DNA of 64,000 nucleotides from NCBI RefSeq assembly GCF_020509005.1, contig NC_063013.1, positions 2,604,001 through 2,668,000 on the forward strand, read 5' to 3'. Positions 13,301-24,473 of the stretch are shown piece by piece. Position numbers and translations under genes: made by a program. A model generated the notes under the pieces. That model saw nothing but the letters and a program-made list of their open reading frames with translations, searched no databases and had not been told where the DNA came from. Numbering within the stretch: position 1 is the first letter of the stretch; each line of letters opens with the position of its first letter. Source of the stretch: Fulvia fulva. Lineage: Eukaryota; Ascomycota; Dothideomycetes; Mycosphaerellales; Mycosphaerellaceae.

Positions 13301-14050
13301 GTAAGGTCCTTCATCACCACTAGGATGTCCCTCAGGCTTGGGGATGGGGACCTCGTTCTCGGTGGTGATGATTGTCTCTTTGCAACAGAGGTGTTTCCTC
13401 TGTTGAGCTTGTCCTTCCTGACAGCATGCTTGGCTCCAGAGAGGTGTGGGCAATCCTTGATCACATGATCACCATCACAGAGATGGCAGGTGATCTTGCC
13501 CTGGAAACCTCTTCCTACAAACATTGCTGTTTCCTTGGATGCAACTTCCAGCCTGGATTCATGTGACTCAAGCAGTTGTAGACAATCTTCATATGACAGT
13601 CCTGGCTAGGCCAGGATAGTGTTCTTGGTCCCAAGATACACCTCAGGCAGGGCTTGAAGCAGATGCTTCAGCTTCCTTGTAGGCTCTCTGTAGTGAGCCT
13701 CTGCTGGGTCAACTTCAGCAATCCTTCTTACAAGATTGCCAAGGTGGACCCAGGCCTGTCTGATGGTCATGCCATCTATCATTCTGAAGTTGATCAATTC
13801 TTGAACAACTGTCATTGCATATGCAGCATGAACCTTGCTGTACTTTGCCCTCATCTTGAGCCAGATCTCTCCAGCTTGTCTCATCTATTTGCTTTCCTCC
13901 CAACTGGACTGTATCTTGACTCTTCAAGTCCAGGTAAGGGATCTGATGGCTCAGATGGTGTTGAGGAGCTGGGTGTGCTTGATAATAGATGGCCTCCATC
14001 TACAACCCAAAGCACATCTTGAGCTTCAAGATGGTCTTGTATCAATGAGA
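10375..14050 (-). pseudogene. Copia Gag-Pol polyprotein, interrupted
   Basis: Minus-strand fragments in order: Gag (13,606-13,884); zinc knuckle CHLCDGDHVIKDCPH (within 13,258-13,524, CX2CX4HX4C); protease DSCASSHMTD (within 12,798-13,211; families usually have DSGAS/T); integrase HHCC region with CKVCSLAD and a core with the first two catalytic Asp (12,225-12,575); RT with YVDD (in 10,708-11,427); RNase H (HDRSKHIDVAYYY, 10,486-10,677). The final stop is at 10,375. In-frame stops at 10,486, 10,708, 11,434 and 11,479 are each a Gln or Trp codon changed to TAG, a C-to-T or G-to-A change. The start is unresolved, and I also see frame changes at the Gag/protease and integrase/RT joints. Confidence 0.9.
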
Positions 14051-14282
14051 ACCATGTCCTCTAGTTGTCCTTGGTTAGGATAGGTGCTGCTCTCCTCCTA
14101 CCAAGGGTGCTGTGTCCGGTTTCCTCCATGCTTTTATATATAGGACAGGATGGCTGCCTACAGAAGAAAGGTATTCGTTCGTACGCGATCGGATCGATAG
14201 GAGGTGAACCGAACGCGAGGTTGATAGTGGAGAGAATGGCTGTCCACAAGAAAGCGAGGAAAGTCGGTCGTAAGGATCGTGT

Positions 14283-14345
14283 TTCTGAGACACTGTCTGT
14301 AGCTCTCTCAGGGGAGGGTGTTCTGAGACACTACGGCTCTCTCAG
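14283..14345. repeat. Short imperfect direct repeat in Copia leader
   Basis: TTCTGAGACACT followed by a GCTCTCTCAG-like block occurs twice, starting near 14,283 and 14,321. It lies in the untranslated leader between LTR and Gag; function unknown. Confidence 0.6.
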
Positions 14346-14609
14346 ATGGAACAGTTAGTCGATGCGAACGCGATGTCCGGAGAGCGACTCTTCTCAGTAA
14401 GCTCGCCCACTTGTCTGAGGTATTGGCACAGGCTCCCTGACTCGGAGTCTGACAGTGCCTCACTAGGCTCTTTCACGTCTTATATGCACCTACAGCGCGG
14501 CTGTAGCTTCCTGTGCAATGCGGGTGCGGCCTCCAGTCTGCCTTCCTTTTGTTCTGAAGAGGAATAACTCCAATACGACTTTGTCGAGGGTGAAACACCG
14601 AGTTGCTAA

Positions 14610-14624
14610 CCCGGGCTCATAACC
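14610..14624 (-). other. Copia primer-binding site, internal initiator-tRNA type
   Basis: The plus strand CCCGGGCTCATAACC directly abuts the LTR and matches the anticodon stem-loop (CAT anticodon) of initiator tRNA-Met; the minus-strand RNA would be complementary to it. Priming by a half-tRNA cut in the anticodon region is known for Drosophila copia and relatives. The tRNA match is from memory of tRNA-iMet, not a search. Confidence 0.75.
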
Positions 14625-14842
14625 TGTTAAACAGGTACGAGTTGCGCAGCAGTGGAAGACGGCGGATCACACCAAAGACGAAGAAGGACCCAATGGGATA
14701 GCGTGTATCTACATACAGTATCGCCGGTGTTGGTGTAGGTGTTTCAGGAGGGACAGCTGTACTCGGGACTTGACTAGCAAGCCCTGATTACTAATCCCCC
14801 TAAGCACTCAATGTTGACCCTATGACCTGCATATTCTCAACA
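14625..14842 (-). repeat. Copia 5' LTR (218 bp)
   Basis: Partner of 10,114-10,331, with a single C/T difference. On the minus strand this is the upstream LTR and should contain the promoter. Confidence 0.97.
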
Positions 14843-14847
14843 GTTAA
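14843..14847. repeat. Target-site duplication GTTAA of the Copia element, right copy
   Basis: Second copy of GTTAA (10,109-10,113). Confidence 0.95.
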
Positions 14848-17800
14848 GGACCGCGACATATAGAAGACTAAGAAGGAGGAAGCTACTAAGTACCGTAATA
14901 TATATTAGAAGGACTTAGGTATAGTACGAGTAGAGATAAATTAGGCTAAGTAGTAGCTTGTTACGGTCTAGTAGGAACTCGACAACCTAAAGGCTTAACC
15001 TAAACCCTCCTCTAGCGCCGTACTCGTAGTATAAAACAAGTCTCTAAAGAAGTAAGCTAAGGAAGCCCTATAATAGCTTAACGATAACGACTCTAAGATT
15101 AGGGCACTTGAATTAGACCTCGATATATATAAGATAGAGGCTTAAACCTACTAGAACGATATCTAGGAGCTAAATCAATCCTAGTAAAACTAGGTCGACG
15201 AGCTTAAGAAGTAACTCGAGGATCGTAGTAGGTCTAGAGTACGCTCGTCGCTATCTCGCGTAATATTATAACGCCGCGTACTATAGAACGGTCGTGACTC
15301 TTTAAGAGGTAAGGATAATAAGGCGGAAGGTAGACGAGTAACTAAGAAGGGTAAGAAACACTCTCGTAAGATAGATAATAACGACTCGGACCCGTTATCT
15401 AAAGGTTTAGAGTTAGAGGAAGACTCGGAGTCGGATAGCGATGCCCGTGCTTATCGCCGCTCTTCTAAGAAGAAGAAGTAGGTGTACGACTTTAAGTCTC
15501 TAGTCAAGTACAATACCGAACTTAGCGAGCCCTTTAAGACTTAGCGCGGTATTATTAAGCCCGAGAAGTTTATTAGTACTATCGATAGTAAGCTATTAGG
15601 ACCCTCCCTTAAGAAGTTCATCTTAGAGTTAGAGACTATCGTCGACTATACGGTCTTCCGTAATAAGAAGGTAGTATTAAAATTCGTCTATAACCTCCTT
15701 ACTTCTCCTAGCGACGCGTAGGAGTTAGTCGGACCTAAGATTCCTACTATCTCTAGCGTCCTTACGAGTAATAAGAAGTTATATAAGGGTATTAACGACC
15801 TAATTCAAGAGCTCGCTAATCGCTATAGTGACCGTAACCCTATCGGCCGAGCCCGCGAGCGTATATACCCTCTAAAGATAGACGGTAAGGACACCTTCTA
15901 GTCCTTCTACCCGAAGTAGCGCTAGAACGTAAACATCCTAGGCCTAAAGGGTAAAGACGCGATAGACTACCTATAACGTAAGCTAATAGTCCGCTACCTT
16001 AATAAGTATCTAACGTATCGGCTAACCTCTCTTAGTAATATAATCGATAACCTTTATTAAGCCGATAAAGACTTCAAGATCTTAGACAGCCTCTACCCCC
16101 GTAATAAGAAGCCTAAGAATAATAAGAAGGACGGTAAGGATAAGGACGATAAGCTAGTAGGCGTAGCTCCCGGTAAGCTACCTTATAAGGCCTAGTCGAC
16201 CCGTCCTAAGCCCTTTAAGAGTAGTCTCGGTAAGACCTTAGACGAAGCCGAGAACACTTGCTATATACGCGAGAGCCTCTATAAGAAGTACCGTAAGCCC
16301 GGTCACCGCTTATAGTAGCGTACCTACGAGCTCTTCGAGTACGAAATACCGGTACGTCTAGGTACTAACGCTAGCGGTACTAACGTCGTCGAATTACCGG
16401 CGGGAAATACGTAGTCTACTACTTAAGCGTAGAAGTAAGTAGATATAAATAAGAACAGTTACACAAAGAATTAAGAGAAGTACTACTAGTAGAGCCTCTA
16501 CTAGAAGGACTTTAGCTATTATTATATATTCTTAGGATAGTAGAAATAGAATATAACCTAGTTATTAGCTTATACCTAGTAATTCCGGGCGTAGCTAATA
16601 GGTAATATATATTGACTTTCCTTAATAACGGTACTAACTCAGATTATATTAAATCTTCTTATACGTATAAACATAACCTGCCCTTAACTAAGCTTAATAA
16701 CCTATTAGCACTCGGATTAGCTAATAGGTCTATAGCTACGGAAATAATCGAATACCGTATAACTATAGAATTCACGCTTAGTAATAGCTATAGAGAAACG
16801 AGAACGTTCTAGGTTACTTATCTAGAATACGATATAGTACTAGGTAGACCTTAGTACGATAAACATTAGCTAGGCATCTACTTTACCTCTAGTATAATAA
16901 CCCTCGACTCGGAGTACTATAAGAAACATTACCTATAGAGCGGCAAGCTAGTCTAGGTATAGAGTATTAACGATAAGTAGGAGCCTATAATTACTAAGTA
17001 AAGCTTCGAAGTAGCTCTAAAGACCCGATTACTATATTAAGCCACCGTTAAAGAAGACGATAAAGGAGATCTAGTCTAGACTATAACTTCCGACGTAATT
17101 ATAAAATAACGACCTAAGCCCGAGATATCGACCGAGACGCCGCCCGTACCGATACTACCGGACATCGATATCTAGGAAGTTAGCAAAGCGGCTATCGATA
17201 GGATAGCTAGGCAAAAGGGAGCCAAAGTATATATAATGTTCATTTTCGATAAGAACGAATAATAGTAACTAGGGGATCTCCGCGTAACGGACCCTTTAAT
17301 AGCTTATGCTATAAGTACTCGGAATATACGTAAGGTAGTAGTATATAGGCCCGATACTAGCTATAGGATACTATCCGATAACAAGACTATCGAACGACTA
17401 GATACTCGAGTAGCGGCGTTCGTACTAGTAGCGTAGCGTACTAGCCCGACACTATCCGCTTATAAGATATACGTATAGTCTAATATTAATAAGTTTATAA
17501 AGAAAAAGAAGGAGACAATCGATCCGAAGGATCACCTCCTACCTATCTATTACGAGTTTATATACGTCTTTTCTAAGTAAGATACGAAGGAGCTCCTACC
17601 GTATAGGCTAGGTATCGACTATAAGATTAAACTAAAGCCTAGCGCGACTCCGCCCTTTAGCCGACCTTACCGTATATTAAACTAAGAGGACGAGGTAATA
17701 GCTTATTAGGTCTAAGAACAATTAGCCTAGAAGGATATCCGTAGATACGAAGGAAGGGTAGTCGTATCTTCACCTATACTTATTGTTAAGAAACCTAGCG

Positions 17801-20420
17801 GAGGACTTAGAGTTTATATCGACTATAGATAGGTAAACGAACGTACGATAAAATCTAGGTATCCTATACCCCTAATATAGGACACACTCAACCGTATTAT
17901 AGGGAAGAATTACTTTACTAAGCTAGATATTATCGCCGCCTTTAATCGTATACGTATAGCGGAAGGGTCGGAATAGCTCACGGCGTTTACGATACGGTAT
18001 AGCTAGTTCGAGTACTTAGTAATACCGTTTAGACTATATAATATACCCGGGACATTTCAATCGTATATTAACGATACCCTAAGAGAGTTCCTCGACGACT
18101 TTACGTCCGTATACCTCGACAATATCCTAATCCTTAGCGATACGCTCGAAGAACATATTGAGTATATAAAGAAGGTGCTCCGTAAATACGGTAAGGTAGG
18201 CCTTTAGCTCGATATCTCTAAATACGAGTTCTATACTCAGTCTACTAAGTACCTCGGATTAATTATCAGTAAGGATAGCGTATTAATAGACTTAGCTAAG
18301 GTATAAGCGATACGTAAATAGGGGACTCCTACTAACGTAAAAGACATCCTTACGTTTAATAGATTCTTAGGCTTCTATCGACGCTTTATTAAGGACTATA
18401 GCAAGATAGTTCTGCCTATAGTAAAGCTAACTAAGAAGGACAACCCCTAGTACTAGACAAACGAATGTTAGAATACGTTCGAAGGACTAAAGTAAGCATT
18501 TACCGACGCTAAGGGAATAGTACTAGCGATATTCATCCCCGGGAGACGTACCGTCTTAGAGACTAACGTAAGCGACTTTATAACCGTAGTAGTTCTATCG
18601 TAATATAACGAGGACAACATCCTCCGCCCTATCGTATACCTATCGAAAAAGATGAGTCCGTAGGAGTACAACTACGACATCTATAACAAGGAGTTACTCG
18701 TAATCGTTAAGGCGTTTAAGGAATAGAAGCTAGAGCTAATAGCCGGCGACATCGATAAACTAGACTTCGAGAACTTTACCGACCTAAGCGGCTACCCTAT
18801 ACTTGTCTAAGCGACTATAAGAACTTAGAATACTTTATAATATCTAAGTAGCTAAATAGACGCTAAGCTAGGTAGGCCGAGGTCTTATTATAGTTCTTCT
18901 TTAAGATTATATACCGACTAGGAGTATAAGGAGCGAAGCTAGATAGCCTTACTCGACGTTCCTAAGACGCTATCTTATATAATAAGTTAGATCCGCGTTA
19001 TGCTTAATAGGATAGAATGCTACTAAAACTAGAACACTTCCTATTAGTTAGCGTAAGCTAGATCCTAAGACTATCCGTATCCGAAGTAGAAGGAGTAGTT
19101 ATAGACGAAGCCCTAGTAGTAGATATTAGTAAGTTATACGAATAAGATAACGTAGTCGAAGCTACTACCTAACTCGCGGTAGGAGAACTAGTAAGACTAC
19201 TCCGAAAGAACAAGATAGACGATAAGTACGTAATACTAGTCGATAGTATAATATATATTAAGAACCAATATAGCGGGTATAGCCTCTTCGTTCTACCTAT
19301 AGAGGATAAGGAGAACACTATCTATATACGTATAGTTAAAGCCTTTTACGATATACCGGTAGCCGGATACCTAGGTAAGACTACTACGAGTAGGCTCGTA
19401 TTACGATATTATATATAGCTAAGGATAACCCGTTTTATAAGATCTTTCGTACGCGCCTACCGGACATGTCGTAATAGCCGTAGTATTAACGAACTATAGT
19501 ACGGACTTTTGGCCCTACTACCTATCCCCTTCGATACTTAAGATAATGTCGCTATAGACTTCGTTATCGACTTGCCTAGAGCAAAGTATACGGCCGACGG
19601 TCAATAGTACGAGAATGCGCTTACGGTAACTAATAGACTAGGTAAGGAGCGCTACTATATTCTAGTTCTCGAAATGATAGCTAAATACATCGCCTACGTC
19701 TATATTAAGTACATCTTCTTACGCTACGGATTACTAAAGACGATTATATCGGACCTTGGACCTTAATAGATTTTAGCCTTTTAGGGACGCCTTTATAAAC
19801 TACTATAGATTAGGCGTAAGATCTCTACCGGGTATTATCCTAAGACCGATAGATAGAGTGAGAATACGAATAAGATAATAGAGTAATATCTACGCGTATT
19901 TATTAGCTATATATAAGATGACTAGCCGGACTAGTTACCGCTCGCAGAATTTATAGCTAATAACTATATCTCTAAAACGACTAGTATAAGCCCCTTTATA
20001 GCTAATATTAGTAAGAATCCGAGATACGCGGATATAGAGCTTAACCTACCTATATAGCTACTCCTATATAAATAACGCCTAGACGCAGAATTAGTAAATA
20101 CCTTCGTATAGCGTATAATAGAGCTTCGCTATAAACTAAGAGACTCGATAGAGATAGTATAAGCGTCGTAAGCCGAGTACGCGAATAAACACCGTACGAT
20201 CGTACTACGATACGAAGTAGGTAATATAGTATACCTTAGTACTCGTAACTAGCGTACTAAGCGCCCGTTAAAGAAACTTAACTACCGCTATACCGGACCT
20301 TATATAATTACTAAAGTACTACTATACGACACGTATCGCCTAGATTTACCGCGATCGCTAAGTAACTTATATAACGGCTTCTACGCTAACCTACTAATAC
20401 CGGTATACAAACCGATACTA
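14848..20420 (+). pseudogene. Gypsy-C Gag-Pol, RIP-inactivated
   Basis: Plus-strand conceptual translation shows gag from about 14,848; a KPGH zinc-knuckle remnant near 16,300; DIVLGRP of the protease region near 16,850; RT with [32 protein letters not shown] and YLDN in place of YLDD (17,900-18,180); RNase H with SDFITVV and YLSKKMSP (18,560-18,680); and integrase with STGYYPKTDR and SENTNK (19,830-19,890). Stops sit at expected Trp/Gln positions throughout. The RT sequence differs from Gypsy-B in the thumb-proximal block (REFLDDF versus EHLDDF), so the two appear to be different families. Confidence 0.88.
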
Positions 20421-21285
20421 GGCTAAGTATAACTACTACTAGCGCCTATAGAGATAGAAGACAATAATAGCAATATAAGTACGTATTAGTTACTAGATAC
20501 AATACTAGATATAAAGAGTATACTGCCGCCGGGACTAGCGCTACGTAGTAGAAGGAAGGAGAGACAATACGAGTATCTAGTATAATAGGTTAGTTATAGT
20601 AAGCCTACTTAGAAGCCCGCTAAGGAGTTAATAGATACTACCGCCGCCTCTATCGTAGACTTCTACTATAACTATCCTATAAAGGATAGGCTAGCCGGCT
20701 TTATACTACTACTAGGGTAGATTCCGAACGAGGATATACCCGAAGACGGCATAATTAGCGATGCTATAAACGCTTCGTTAATAGCTACGTCTAACCTAGT
20801 AACTATAGGAGGGCTACGTATACTAATTACGTAGGTGCCTATAGCTCTACTACCGGTTAAGAGCTACGAGCCTAAGACTAGTATAAGTAAAGACCCGTAG
20901 GCGGCTATTTTAAGAAAGATGACCAATAGTAGGTAAGTATAAGATAAGCGTTAACGCGAATAGTAATCTTCCCTTAACTTAGTAATTATAGCTATACCGC
21001 TTATATTAGTTAGTAATAGGTACTATAGCTCTTCCTTAATATAAGTAATAGAAGCTATAACGAACTCTTTCGCGGAGTTTATGAATCGCTACGGTAAGTA
21101 CGAAATTACGACTTATATAGGCTAGGTTAGCTACCGCGGAGGATACGATAATACCGACCGAGGTAGTAACGACGATACGATAGCGGATAGAATAGATAAT
21201 AGAAGTAATAGAAATAACGATATAGAGGATAACACTACTTTCGTAGTAGCAATAATACGAGCTTAAGGGACTAAGCGCGATTTTT

Positions 21286-21297
21286 AAGGGGGGGCAG
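21286..21297 (+). other. Gypsy-C polypurine tract
   Basis: AAGGGGGGGCAG directly precedes the TG of the right LTR, the usual plus-strand primer site. Confidence 0.8.
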
Positions 21298-21455
21298 TGT
21301 TACGGCCCTAGGCCTAGTAAATAGTCAGCTAGTATATAGGTCACGTGACCGCGCGTTACTAGCGCGCCTCGGCTATATATAATATCGGCGTACCTCGCGC
21401 TCCTCTTTCCTACGTACCTAGCTACTTTGTATTAACACGATTATAAACCGTTATA
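21298..21455 (+). repeat. Gypsy-C right LTR (158 bp)
   Basis: Retains the intact terminal TGTTACGG. Colinear with 6,855-7,012. Confidence 0.92.
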
Positions 21456-21739
21456 CTATACGTAGTACTAGGTGACCTTCTTATACGTCTTAGCTCTTCC
21501 TAGATATCCGGTAGTAGGTATATCGTAGAAGGACTTAATAATTCGGCTATAGACCGTATAATACTTATCTTTCGACGGTAGTACAAATAGTCTAAGCCCG
21601 CTAAACCGGTACTTTATATAGATTATATCGTTAATAATAATAGCGTCGCGGTCGTTAAGCTTACTACTATAGAGTAAAGTCAACTTCTATTTATCGCGGA
21701 GTTGCTATAGAGCTTCTTAGGCGTCATCTTAGTTATATA
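21456..21739 (-). pseudogene. Gypsy-A integrase zinc-finger region, right fragment
   Basis: The minus strand encodes a 71-residue fragment with LYSSKLNDRDAIIINDIIY, VLPSKDKYYTVY and GYLGRAKTY. This is the N-terminal integrase (H2C2-type) region of a Ty3/Gypsy pol, with His residues changed to Tyr by C-to-T mutation. It continues in frame into the core at 6,854 once Gypsy-C and one CTAT are removed. Confidence 0.85.
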
Positions 21740-23915
21740 GATAGATAGATGATTCATTTATCGTTGTGGTGCCCTCCGGCCTATACGGGTTTATGTCTAT
21801 ATATATTACTACATAAGGTAGGGAACCTGTTCCTAGGTAAAAACCTCCTCTCCTTCTCTAATAGCTTCCTTGCCATAAGTTCTCAGTTTTCCTTCCATTA
21901 GGGTGTACTAGTGTTATGGTGGTCAGCCTCTGACTACCTTGTCTGCAACCCTGGAGCTGTCCCCCTCTTCCTGCTCTCCTCCTCCTTCTTTCTCTCCTCA
22001 ATCCATCTCTCTGTTTCCCTAGTAAGAGAGAACTGCTCCAAAAATCCTTGGTGGATGATCCACCTTGTAATTCTCTAGAGGTCTCCCTTATTGCTGATCA
22101 TGGCTTGGAAGTTTCTGTTCCTTGCCCTTGCCCTCCATTCACCTCTCCCTGTACTCCATTCTTTGCAAACCAGAAGTCTATATTCGACATTCTAGGACAG
22201 GTAGCCGCATAGGCAACTCTTGTCTTCGATACCTGGGACTTTTCTCTGATACAGGTATGCCCTGACTCCGATGTGTTCAGAGCGGATTTGTATTGCTATG
22301 CTTGCTTCTGACCTGGTCAGGTCTGAGTACAGTAGGTAGTTGTGGCTACCAAACTGTTGGAGTGCCTTTGGGGTTCCTGGCCTCTGTGGGGTTCTTGTCC
22401 ATTCAGTCTTCTAGAGGAGTCCTACCATCCTTTCAGCTAGAGACTGTTGCTTCTTCCCTTGACTGGCTGCTGATCCTCTCCCTTGAGCCCTTCTGTCCTG
22501 TTCCTGCTGGGCTAGGTGCAGCTGTTCTGTTAGTTCTTTGAACTTCTGCAGGTCCTGCTGCTTCTGTGGGGCTAGATTGGGTCTTGCTTATCTGTGCCTT
22601 CTTGTGCACTGGCTCCTGATTTTGTTGACTGCCTTCTGGATTACTAGCTAGGCTAGGTATGCAGACGTCTTTCCTGCATACTGGTATCTCAACCCTTGAA
22701 GGTAGAGCTTGGCTGGTGGGGAGCCAGACTCCATTTCGACCACCCTTGTTGGAGTTGACTTGTATGCTCCAAGCACCTTTTTCAGACAGGAGGCTTGGGC
22801 TCTGCTGATGGGATCTGCAATTCTCTTTGGGATCTTGTCTTGGGCTGACCAGATCTGGGCTCCATATAGCATGGCTGGCTTCACAATGGCCTTGTACATA
22901 ACCTTTGCTTTCGTAAATGTGGCTCCCTATGTGGAGGCTGTAAGCCTGTCAATTGATTGCCTGTTGTTGTCTGCTCTTGCCTATGCTCTCTTGACCTGTG
23001 GTCCCCAGCTGAGCTTTGGATCCAGCCATATTCCTAGCACCCTTAATTCACTTGAGGGTTCTGTTGTGTGTCCCTGAATGGTGATTAGGGCTTGTATATT
23101 GTGTCTGTTTCTGGCTCTACTGAAGTGGATGAGTTGATACTTCTCTGGGGCAAATCTAGCTCCATGTTTCCTAGCCCATTCCTCACATTCCTTGTGTTTC
23201 TTCTGCAAGATTCTGCAGTTCTCTTCTGTGCTGTCTGACCAGGCTAGGATGTTTGTGTCATCTACAAACCCTGAGGCTGATGTGTTTCTGGAGTTTAGCT
23301 TTGCTGGCAGGTCTGCCATAAAGAGGAGAAACAGGATTAGAGACATTGTTGATCCCTATGGGATTCCTATCTCTATAGGCATGCTGTCAGATTTGTATCT
23401 GCCCAGTCTTAGTCTTGTGGTTCTGCCTCTGAGGAAGGACTGGATGAACTGGACTGTCCAGTTAGGGATAGCCTTCTGTTTCAGGATGAGGATCAGCCTC
23501 TGGTGTGAGACATTGTCAAAGGCTCCTGATATGTCCAGTAAGAGGAGTGTGGCTGCTTTGTTGTTCCCAAAGTGCCACAGGGTCTTGATCTGCTCTGTGA
23601 TAAGTTCCACAGCTGTTAGTGTTGATCTTTGTTTCCTGCCTCCCATCTATTCTTCAGGAAGAACTCCATGTTCTTCAGCTAGGTTTGTCAGCTTTTCTGC
23701 TATGATCTTTTCCAGGAGTTTGCCTAGTGTGTTGAGCAAGGCAATAGGTCTGTATGCCTTTAGCTTTGTGTAGTCCTCTTTCTGTGGTTTTCTCAAGACT
23801 ATAGTCAGTGACTCCTTGAAGTGTTTAGGGCAGTGTCCTTGGGCCATGCACTGTGAAAAGATGTTTGACAGTGCCGGGGGAGATCTGGTCCTTACATGTC
23901 TTGCAAGGAATACGA
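21740..23915 (-). mobile_element. 5'-truncated LINE copy b, second LINE family, lightly RIP-mutated
   Basis: The 3' terminus has the same GATAGATAGAT start on the plus strand as the other LINEs, but the 3' UTR and protein are only related, so this is a sister family. Minus-strand pieces at 23,647-23,847, 23,356-23,646, 22,981-23,346 and 22,648-22,899 are consecutive parts of one RT-bearing ORF2: YRPIALLNTLGKLLEKI, LLDISGAFDNVSHQRL, FVDDTNILAW. TAG stops fall at expected Gln positions, for example in GIPQGST and before GGRKQRS. A probable duplication AGTTATATA / AGGTATATA (8 of 9) flanks it. Confidence 0.88.
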
Positions 23916-23924
23916 AGGTATATA

Positions 23925-24464
23925 GTAGAACAGTGTTTAGTACTAAAGGTGTCTCTACTATCGGTATAGAGACTAGGTCTCTTATACCTATATAGAGGGA
24001 TCTTACTCTAGTCCTAGTTCTGTTTTACTACGCCTTATCGGTTTTACCTATATCTTATCCTACGATAACAGTTCCTCCGACAGTCTCGTACTAACTAGCT
24101 AAGCGACTTTAGGTCCTCTAAGTCGCTCCTACTATTTGTACGGTGTCTCGGTAGTATTACCGTACTATTATCTCGACTAACTTGGTATATACTAAGTTAG
24201 TCTTAGTACCGTACGATATACCTACTAACCTATATTCGTAACATCCTTCTCCTTTATCTATTACTATATTATCGTTATAATTAAACTCGATATCCTTTCT
24301 AGTCGTATATTCTTTTACTTCGTCGTCCCGGATATAGTCGGAGAGGTTAATCGTCTTAGGCGGTTCGGTAACTAGTTATATTAGTTACTTAATACGCTAC
24401 TATATTTACTCGTTAGTTAGCTATTAGGGTTAGGTTTAGTAACCTTAAGTCTAGCTACTATTAA
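23925..24464. other. AT-rich RIP-mutated relic, probably rest of Gypsy-A
   Basis: No ORF and no motif I can name. Its composition (TA-rich, CA-poor) matches the Gypsy-A fragments, and by the nesting logic it should be upstream Gypsy-A sequence, but I see no direct homology evidence. Confidence 0.5.
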
Positions 24465-24473
24465 ATATAAGCG
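24465..24473. repeat. Target-site duplication of element D, left copy
   Basis: ATATAAGCG here recurs at 31,880-31,888, beyond the A/T-rich tail of element D. Confidence 0.7.

Larger units (their letters stand above)
10114..14842 (-). mobile_element. Copia LTR retrotransposon, young but lightly RIP-mutated and integrase-deleted
   Basis: A 4,729-bp element bounded by 218-bp LTRs that match at 217 positions, with TG...CA ends and GTTAA duplications. Coding is on the minus strand. The primer-binding site adjoins the LTR at 14,625 and the polypurine tract adjoins the LTR at 10,331. Domain order Gag zinc knuckle, protease, integrase, RT, RNase H is the Copia (Pseudoviridae) order. Base composition is balanced, unlike the surrounding Gypsy-C, so it arrived after Gypsy-C had been mutated. 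Several premature stops and a missing part of the integrase make this copy non-autonomous. Confidence 0.95.
6855..21455 (+). mobile_element. Gypsy-C LTR retrotransposon, RIP-degraded, interrupted by a LINE and a Copia
   Basis: Two direct 158-bp LTRs bound the element, with a CTAT duplication outside. Without its two insertions the element is about 7.47 kb. Internal order on the plus strand: leader and gag start from 7,013, gag about 14,848-16,430 with a degraded zinc-knuckle-like segment near 16,300, protease near 16,850 (DIVLGRP), RT about 17,600-18,220, RNase H about 18,540-18,730, integrase about 19,330-20,000, and a polypurine tract before the right LTR. The LTRs differ at about nine sites, eight of them C/T or G/A, so part of the divergence is RIP. 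No ORF of useful length survives. Confidence 0.92.

Noticed and set aside
10553..13566. Plus-strand ORFs inside the Copia and LINE elements
   Set aside because: All are shadows of the minus-strand polyproteins with no domain of their own.
14625..14680. tRNA-like sequence in the Copia LTR (GCGCAGCAGTGGAAG resembles an initiator-tRNA D-arm)
   Set aside because: Only a short, gapped resemblance; no acceptor stem, T-arm or RNA polymerase III terminator can be drawn.
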